In this document: one piece after another, positions 5,530 to 10,355 of the stretch
Numbering within the stretch: position 1 is the first letter of the stretch
Layout of the letters: the number at the start of each line of letters is the position of its first letter
Source of the DNA: an uncultured Propionibacteriaceae bacterium
Lineage (GTDB): Bacteria; Actinomycetota; Actinomycetes; Propionibacteriales; Propionibacteriaceae
Direction of reading: 5' to 3'
DNA length: 10,355 nucleotides
Assembly: GCA_937988865.1 (NCBI GenBank)
Contig: CALKHV010000106.1
Span: 1-10,355, forward strand
Program-made: the position numbers and the translations under genes
The notes under the pieces: generated by a model
The model's input: only the letters and a program-made list of their open reading frames with translations
Told to the model about the DNA's origin: nothing
Database searches by the model: none

Positions 5530-8226
5530 GTGACTGAAGACCGGCCCCTGCTGCTGCTCATCGACGGGCACTCCGTTGCCTACCGTGCGTTCTTCGCGCT
5601 GCCCGCCGAGAACTTCTCCACCTCGACGGGCCAGTACACGAATGCCGTCTACGGCTTCACCTCGATGCTCATCAACGTGCTGCGCGACGAACAGCCGACC
5701 CACCTGGCGGTCGCCTTCGACGTGTCGCGCCAGACCTTCCGCAGCGAGGTCTACACCGAGTACAAGGCGAACCGGTCGGCGTCCCCGGAGCCGTTCAAGG
5801 GTCAGGTCACCCTGATCAAGGAGGTGCTGGACGCACTCAACGTGGTCCACGTCGAGAAGGACGGGTTCGAGGCCGACGACATCATCGCGACCCTGTCGGT
5901 GGACGCGGCGGCTCGCGGGATGGACGTCCTGATCTGCACCGGCGACCGCGATGCCCTCCAACTGGTCACCGACCACGTCACCGTGCTGTACCCGCGCAAA
6001 GGGGTGTCCGACCTCGCGCGCATGACGCCCGAGGCGGTGTTCGAGAAGTACCTGGTCACTCCGGCGCGGTACCCCGAACTCGCGGCGTTGGTGGGCGAGA
6101 CCAGCGACAATCTGCCCGGCGTCCCCGGTGTGGGGCCCAAGACGGCCGCGAAGTGGCTCGAGGCCTACGGTGGGCTCGACAACCTCGTACACCGGGCAGG
6201 CGAGGTGCCGGGCAAGGCGGGGGAGTCCTTCCGGGAGCACCTTGTCGACGTGGTGCGAAACCGACAGGTGAACGCACTGGTACGCGACCTCGACCTGCCC
6301 GTGCGGGTCGCCGACTTCGAACGACGGGACTGGGACCGCGAGGCGGTCCACACGCTCTTCGACGGACTGGAGTTCCGGGTGTTGCGCGACCGACTCCTTG
6401 AGACACTGCCCAGCCACGACGCGCCTGCCGAAGGCGGCTTCGAGCTGTCCGGGGAGATCCTCGAGCCGGGGTCGCTGGGTGCGTGGCTCGAGACCCATGG
6501 ACGCGGGGACCTCACGGGGATCGATGTCATCGGACGCTGGGGCTCGGGCGTGGGCGACATCACCGCACTGAGCCTGGCGTCCAGTGACGGGGTGGCCTGT
6601 CACGTCCTGACGTCCGAACTCACGCCGGCCGATGACGCGGCCCTGGCCTCCTGGCTTGCGGACGCGACCACCGCGAAGGCGATCCACGACTCCAAGGGCC
6701 CCATGCTGGCGGCATGGTCCCGGGGGTGGGACCTGCGTGGCGTCACGAACGACACACAACTGGCCGCCTACCTCCTGCGGCCCGACCAGCGCACCTATGA
6801 CCTGGCCGACCTCTCGATCCGCCACCTCAAGCGCGAACTGCGGGTGGACGCCGGTGAGGCGTCCGACGACACCGAGCAGATGGCCCTGTTCGGCGACGAC
6901 GACTCCGGCACCCGCGAGGCTGCCGAGGCGTCGATGGTTCGCGCCCGGGCCGTCATCGACCTGGCGAGGGCACTCGCCGTCGAACTCGAGAGCCAGGGGG
7001 CCGCAGGGCTCCTCGCGGACGTCGAACTGCCGCTGCTCGGAACCCTGGCGCGCATGGAGCGTACCGGCGTCGCCGTCGACCTCGATCTGCTGGAGCGCCT
7101 CCGGGCCGACTTCGATTCCACGGTCTCGCAGGCCGAGCGGGACGCCTGGGGAGTGCTCGGCAAACAGATCAACCTCGGCTCGCCCAAGCAACTGCAGGGC
7201 GTCCTGTTCGACGACCTGAACATGCCGAAGACCCGGCGGACCAAGTCGGGCTGGACCACCGATGCTGACGCCCTCGAAGACCTGTTCGCCAAGACGCAGC
7301 ACCCTTTCCTCGAGCACCTCCTCGCCCACCGGGACGCGATCCGGCTGCGGCAAACCGTGGACGGCCTGCTGAAGTCGGTGGCCGACGACGGGCGCATCCA
7401 CACGACCTACGTGCAGACCATCGCCGCGACCGGCCGCCTGTCGAGCACCGACCCGAACCTGCAGAACATCCCCATCCGCACGGACGCCGGACGCCGGATC
7501 CGCGAGGCCTTCGTCGTGGGCCAGGGGTTCGAGAACCTCATGTCGACCGACTATTCGCAGATCGAGATGCGCATCATGGCCCACGCGAGTGGCGACGAAG
7601 GCGTGATCGAGGCCTTCCGGTCGGGAGTCGACTTCCACACGATGACGGCGTCCAAGGTTTTCGGGGTGCTACCCGGCGACATCACGCCTGCCCAGCGCGC
7701 CAAGGTGAAGCAGATGAACTTCGGTCTCGCCTACGGTCTTTCGGCCTTCGGGCTGTCGGGGCAACTCGGCATCGCGGTGTCGGAGGCGCGCGTGCTGATG
7801 GATGACTACTTCGAGATCTTCGGGGGCGTCCGTGACTATCTGCAGGGCATCGTGGCCACCGCACGCCGGACGGGGTACACCGAAACCCTCCTCGGACGCC
7901 GGCGCTACCTGCCCGACCTCACCTCGTCGAACCGCCAGCGGCGCGAGATGGCGGAGCGCATGGCGCTCAACGCACCCATCCAGGGCTCGGCGGCAGACGT
8001 GATCAAGCTCGCGATGCTGAACGTCGAATCTGCCCTGCTCCGATCAGGTTTCGCGTCCCGGATGCTGCTCCAGGTGCACGACGAACTGGTGCTCGAGATC
8101 GCGCCGGGTGAGCAGGATGCGGTCACGGAGCTCGTCCGCCACGAGATGGGACGCGCGATGGACCTTCGCGTGCCCCTGGACGTGAGCGTCGGCATCGGCC
8201 ACTCCTGGCACTCCGCAGCGCACTGA
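5530..8226 (+). CDS. polA: DNA polymerase I
   Basis: Pol I fills gaps and removes RNA primers in replication and excision repair. The 898 residues hold three parts. The 5'-3' nuclease (about 1-300) is intact: DGHS at 12-15, EADDIIATL, TGDRDA with D139 and D141, and SDNLPGVPGVG with D193. The central exonuclease-like domain (about 310-510) is degenerate: motif I reads D332-V-I334 instead of DxE, HDSKG (386-390) stands where NLKYD is expected, and no YxxxD motif is seen. Proofreading is therefore probably absent, as in mycobacterial Pol I. The polymerase domain is complete: motif A DYSQIE (D674), motif B KQMNFGLAYG (K727 to G736) and motif C VHDELVLE (D851). The start is GTG 5530, just behind a -10 box. 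The gene ends 7 bp before a GC-rich hairpin. Confidence 0.99.
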   Translation: MTEDRPLLLLIDGHSVAYRAFFALPAENFSTSTGQYTNAVYGFTSMLINVLRDEQPTHLAVAFDVSRQTFRSEVYTEYKANRSASPEPFKGQVTLIKEVLDALNVVHVEKDGFEADDIIATLSVDAAARGMDVLICTGDRDALQLVTDHVTVLYPRKGVSDLARMTPEAVFEKYLVTPARYPELAALVGETSDNLPGVPGVGPKTAAKWLEAYGGLDNLVHRAGEVPGKAGESFREHLVDVVRNRQVNALVRDLDLPVRVADFERRDWDREAVHTLFDGLEFRVLRDRLLETLPSHDAPAEGGFELSGEILEPGSLGAWLETHGRGDLTGIDVIGRWGSGVGDITALSLASSDGVACHVLTSELTPADDAALASWLADATTAKAIHDSKGPMLAAWSRGWDLRGVTNDTQLAAYLLRPDQRTYDLADLSIRHLKRELRVDAGEASDDTEQMALFGDDDSGTREAAEASMVRARAVIDLARALAVELESQGAAGLLADVELPLLGTLARMERTGVAVDLDLLERLRADFDSTVSQAERDAWGVLGKQINLGSPKQLQGVLFDDLNMPKTRRTKSGWTTDADALEDLFAKTQHPFLEHLLAHRDAIRLRQTVDGLLKSVADDGRIHTTYVQTIAATGRLSSTDPNLQNIPIRTDAGRRIREAFVVGQGFENLMSTDYSQIEMRIMAHASGDEGVIEAFRSGVDFHTMTASKVFGVLPGDITPAQRAKVKQMNFGLAYGLSAFGLSGQLGIAVSEARVLMDDYFEIFGGVRDYLQGIVATARRTGYTETLLGRRRYLPDLTSSNRQRREMAERMALNAPIQGSAADVIKLAMLNVESALLRSGFASRMLLQVHDELVLEIAPGEQDAVTELVRHEMGRAMDLRVPLDVSVGIGHSWHSAAH

Positions 8227-8232
8227 ATCGTG

Positions 8233-8252
8233 CGGGGGGCTCGCGCCCCCCG
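8233..8252. terminator. GC-rich hairpin after polA, possibly shared with the convergent sortase gene
   Basis: A perfect 8-bp stem made of C-G6-C and G-C6-G encloses the loop TCGC. It lies 7 bp after the polA stop. A smaller hairpin follows at 8261-8273 (CCGAG, loop CCG, CTCGG). No U-tract follows on either strand. The sortase gene on the minus strand ends at 8304, so the pair could stop both transcripts. Confidence 0.7.
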
Positions 8253-8303
8253 GGCCCCCACCGAGCCGCTCGGCGAGGCCTCGCGGGACGGGGCGACGGG
8301 ACC

Positions 8304-9026
8304 TCAGGCCTGGATCGGGTCTGCGTAGAAGACGATCCGGGAGTCCCACACCTGGGTGGACTTGTTGAAGTCCCAGCAAATGATGATCGCGACCTCGGGA
8401 TCGCCGGTGTTGTCGTAGATCGCGTTCGAGGGCAGGTTCGCGTAGTCCTTCACCCACACCTTGAGCGACTCGCGGTAGCGGTAGCAGACGGTGTTTCCGG
8501 ACGCGTCGCTGAGGCGGATGATGTCGCCGGGCTCCAGACCCGTGGACGAGTTCAACGCATTACCCAGCGCTCCGCCGTTGCGGTAGGTGTGGATCGTCAG
8601 GAGCACCTTGCCCTTCGACGACCCGGGGAGAGGACCTTCGTTGAACCAGCCCGTGGTTCGCGACTGATTCTTGGGGGGTGCGGCGGCCGCGCCTGTCGTG
8701 GGGTCGGTGCCCAGGCTCAGGACCTTCGACGTGACCTTCATCGACTCGATACCGAGTTGGGTCGGAATGATCGGGGTCTGCGGTCCGCACTCGGCCGGGG
8801 CCCGGGTCTTCGGGGTACTCGGCGCCGGGGACGTGGAGGTCGCCCTGGCAGTTGACGAGGCGGCGGCAGGCCTCTGGGAGACGCTCGACCTCGGGGTGGG
8901 TGACCAGGTGTGCGTCGCGCCGCCCGACGTCGAGTCGTTGCCGCGAACGAGGCTGTAGGTCATGCCGCCCAGCGCCAGGAGGAGCAGGGCCACGAGCAGG
9001 GCGATGCGCCCGCGAGTCGTCTTCAT
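8304..9026 (-). CDS. Membrane-anchored sortase-like transpeptidase, probably class F/E type
   Basis: Sortases cleave sorting signals of exported proteins and join them to the cell wall or to pilins outside the membrane. The 240-residue product has a short basic N-terminus, one membrane segment (8-27), a Ser/Thr/Pro/Ala-rich linker (31-78) and a C-terminal sortase-like domain. The triad can be placed: H146 in LLTIHTYRNGG, C217 in AIIICWDFN and R230 in WDSRIVFYADP. The last part lines up well with S. aureus SrtA around C184 and R197. PGD (166-168) and ALGNAL fit the β-barrel. Two positions are unusual: Ile precedes the catalytic Cys where Thr is normal, and Ile precedes His where Gly is common. 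C80 and C181 could form a disulfide. No lipobox or LPXTG is seen in it. The ATG at 9026 follows GGGGGA; the open frame extends to 9119 without a better start. Confidence 0.75.
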   Translation of the reverse strand: MKTTRGRIALLVALLLLALGGMTYSLVRGNDSTSGGATHTWSPTPRSSVSQRPAAASSTARATSTSPAPSTPKTRAPAECGPQTPIIPTQLGIESMKVTSKVLSLGTDPTTGAAAAPPKNQSRTTGWFNEGPLPGSSKGKVLLTIHTYRNGGALGNALNSSTGLEPGDIIRLSDASGNTVCYRYRESLKVWVKDYANLPSNAIYDNTGDPEVAIIICWDFNKSTQVWDSRIVFYADPIQA

Positions 9027-9054
9027 GCGTCCCCCAAGTCGTGAGTGTGCCTTG

Positions 9055-9060
9055 ATGCTA
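9055..9060 (-). promoter_or_regulatory. Possible -10 box of the sortase-like gene
   Basis: On the minus strand this reads TAGCAT, a TANNNT-type hexamer, 28 nt before the ATG. That would leave a short leader containing the GGGGGA ribosome binding site. No good -35 box is seen at 17-18 bp. Confidence 0.35.
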
Positions 9061-9124
9061 CCCGGGTCGGCGAAGCGTGGCCGATCACTCACCACCGGAG
9101 GCCACAGGGCGGCTCCCATCGCGT

Positions 9125-9154
9125 TTGACCCCTCCTCGGGGGCGCGGCTAGGCT
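9125..9154 (+). promoter_or_regulatory. rpsA promoter
   Basis: TTGACC (9125-9130) and TAGGCT (9149-9154) are separated by 18 bp. This is the best housekeeping-type promoter in the window, and it suits a highly expressed ribosomal gene. The predicted transcription start is near 9161, about 120 nt ahead of the rpsA ATG. Confidence 0.75.
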
Positions 9155-9184
9155 GTTGTGGCGCTGTGGCCCGCGCAACCTCGG

Positions 9185-9240
9185 ACGAAGTGGGTCGCGT
9201 TCGTAGTGGTCATCCGAAACGTTCATTACGAAGTGGTCGC
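9185..9240 (+). repeat. Direct repeat ACGAAGTGG(G)TCGC in the rpsA leader
   Basis: ACGAAGTGGGTCGC at 9185-9198 recurs as ACGAAGTGGTCGC at 9228-9240, differing by one G. A partial third version, CGTAGTGGTC, lies at 9202-9211. All are inside the transcribed rpsA leader. Confidence 0.7.
9200..9232 (+). promoter_or_regulatory. Inverted repeat/stem-loop in the rpsA leader
   Basis: 9200-9209 pairs with 9223-9232 over 10 bp, including two G-U pairs, around a 13-nt loop. The outer part, TTCGTA against TACGAA, is a perfect complement. The same TTCGT can instead pair with ACGAA at 9185-9189, so two exclusive folds are possible. A role in S1 autoregulation is inference. Confidence 0.45.
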
Positions 9241-9283
9241 AGTGCGTCCGCCACTCAACATCCAACAATCGGAGCCCTACTAC

Positions 9284-10355
9284 ATGACCTCCTCCACTGA
9301 GGCCTTCCAGGTCGCCTTTGACGACCTCGGCTCGCCGGAAGCATTCCTCGCTGCCGTCGACGCCACCATCAAGTACTTCAACGACGGTGACATCCTCAAG
9401 GGCACCGTCGTCAAGGTCGACCGGGACGAAGTCCTCCTCGATGTCGGCTACAAGACCGAAGGTGTCATCCCTTCCAAGGAACTCTCCATCAAGCACGATG
9501 TCGACCCCTTCGATGTGGTCAAGGTCGGCGATGAGATCGAGGCCCTGGTCCAGCAGAAGGAAGACAAGGAAGGTCGACTGATCCTGTCCAAGAAGCGTGC
9601 GCAGTACGAGCGCGCCTGGGGCACGATCGAGAAGATCAAGGAGGAGGACGGCGTTGTCACGGGCTCCGTCATCGAGGTCGTCAAGGGCGGCCTGATCGTC
9701 GACATCGGTCTGCGCGGCTTCCTGCCGGCGTCCCTCGTCGAGATGCGCCGTGTGCGCGACCTCCAGCCCTACGTGGGCATGGAGCTCGAGGCCAAGATCA
9801 TCGAACTCGACAAGAACCGCAACAACGTGGTGCTGTCGCGTCGGGCGTGGCTCGAGCAGACGCAGAGCGAGGTTCGCCAGAACTTCCTGACGCAGCTGCA
9901 GAAGGGCCAGATCCGCAAGGGTGTCGTCTCGAGCATCGTCAACTTCGGCGCGTTCGTCGACCTGGGTGGCGTGGACGGCCTCGTGCACGTCTCCGAACTG
10001 TCCTGGAAGCACATCGACCACCCCTCCGAGGTCGTCGAGGTCGGAACGCCGGTCACCGTCGAGGTTCTCGACGTCGACATGGATCGCGAGCGCGTCTCCC
10101 TGTCGCTCAAGGCCACGCAGGAAGACCCCTGGCAGACGTTCGCCCGCATGCACCAGATCGGTCAGATCGTGCCCGGCAAGGTCACCAAGCTGGTTCCCTT
10201 CGGCGCCTTCGTTCGCGTCGAGGAGGGCATCGAGGGCCTGGTCCACGTGTCCGAACTCGCCGAGCGTCACGTCGAGATCCCCGAGCAGGTCGTCGCGGTC
10301 AACGACGACGTCATGGTCAAGATCATCGACATCGACCTCGAGCGTCGCCGCATCT
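9284..10355 (+). CDS. rpsA: 30S ribosomal protein S1 (3' end outside window)
   Basis: S1 binds mRNA and helps bring it to the 30S subunit. The visible 357 residues hold three complete S1 RNA-binding domains and most of a fourth: about 35-106, 122-190, 208-280 (GAFVDLGGVDGLVHVSELSW) and from 293 (GAFVRVEEGIEGLVHVSEL), which is cut by the window edge. The segment LSRRAWLEQTQSEVR between domains 2 and 3 and the opening MTSST fit actinobacterial S1, which usually has four such domains. The ATG at 9284 has GGAG at 9271-9274, 9 nt upstream. The frame is open back to GTG 9158, but the family N-terminus supports 9284. A strong promoter and a long leader precede it. The position next to polA is conserved in Mycobacterium and Streptomyces. 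Confidence 0.99.
   Translation, partial: MTSSTEAFQVAFDDLGSPEAFLAAVDATIKYFNDGDILKGTVVKVDRDEVLLDVGYKTEGVIPSKELSIKHDVDPFDVVKVGDEIEALVQQKEDKEGRLILSKKRAQYERAWGTIEKIKEEDGVVTGSVIEVVKGGLIVDIGLRGFLPASLVEMRRVRDLQPYVGMELEAKIIELDKNRNNVVLSRRAWLEQTQSEVRQNFLTQLQKGQIRKGVVSSIVNFGAFVDLGGVDGLVHVSELSWKHIDHPSEVVEVGTPVTVEVLDVDMDRERVSLSLKATQEDPWQTFARMHQIGQIVPGKVTKLVPFGAFVRVEEGIEGLVHVSELAERHVEIPEQVVAVNDDVMVKIIDIDLERRRI

Larger units (their letters stand above)
9027..9283. other. Divergent intergenic region between the sortase-like gene and rpsA
   Basis: This 257-bp gap is the largest in the window. It holds a possible minus-strand promoter for the sortase-like gene (9055-9060), the rpsA promoter (9125-9154) and a leader of about 120 nt with repeats and an inverted repeat. 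No independent gene is convincing in it. Confidence 0.7.

Noticed and set aside
5458..7638. Long minus-strand open frame antisense to polA
   Set aside because: It is antisense to the conserved polymerase gene with a composition typical of codon-bias shadows and no family motifs.
9027..9119. Longer N-terminus of the sortase-like protein, starting up to 31 residues earlier
   Set aside because: The ATG at 9026 directly precedes a short basic stretch and the membrane segment as expected for a sortase. The extension would place extra uncharacteristic residues before it and cover the putative -10 box.
9089..10270. Minus-strand open frame antisense to rpsA
   Set aside because: It is a shadow of the conserved S1 coding sequence, rich in Asp, Leu and Val from reversed codons, with no motif of its own.
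1..10355. CRISPR array, transposon, prophage, toxin-antitoxin or biosynthetic cluster
   Set aside because: No regularly spaced repeats, transposase, integrase, terminal inverted repeats or accessory gene families are visible. The genes are conserved housekeeping genes in conserved order.

Overview
The window is high-GC chromosomal DNA from an actinobacterium. The signs are a DivIVA/Wag31 C-terminus, GTG starts, TAGGNT-type -10 boxes lying directly against start codons, terminator hairpins without U-tracts, an ANTAR response regulator, and the order pyk - pdtaR - polA - rpsA, which is also that of Mycobacterium and Streptomyces. A Propionibacteriales-type organism is possible, partly because of the sortase, but the sequence alone does not settle this.

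Left block (1-2616, all +): the end of divIVA (polar growth scaffold); then a TraR/DksA-type zinc-finger RNA polymerase regulator, lspA (signal peptidase II) and an RluA/RluD-type pseudouridine synthase. The last three overlap or abut and look like one translationally coupled operon. Middle block (2676-5432): pyk, probably a leaderless mRNA; a strong hairpin shared with the convergent tRNA-Leu(CAA) gene; the PdtaR-type antiterminator; and, facing it, a hotdog thioesterase of the EntH/YdiI (MenI) type. The stop codons of those last two genes abut in the palindrome TGATCA. Right block (5530-10355): polA, probably leaderless; a GC-rich hairpin; a convergent membrane-anchored sortase-like protein on the minus strand; and, divergent from it, rpsA (ribosomal protein S1), which has a good promoter and a leader of about 120 nt with repeats. 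rpsA runs off the end of the window.

These are mostly housekeeping genes: cell growth, transcription control, lipoprotein maturation, rRNA modification, glycolysis, DNA repair and translation. I see no mobile element, CRISPR array, prophage or defence island, and no gap above 300 bp without a gene; the largest is the 257 bp between the sortase and rpsA. I found no novel multi-gene system. The items most worth a second look are the repeat-containing rpsA leader, the start of lspA, the atypical sortase and the leaderless starts.
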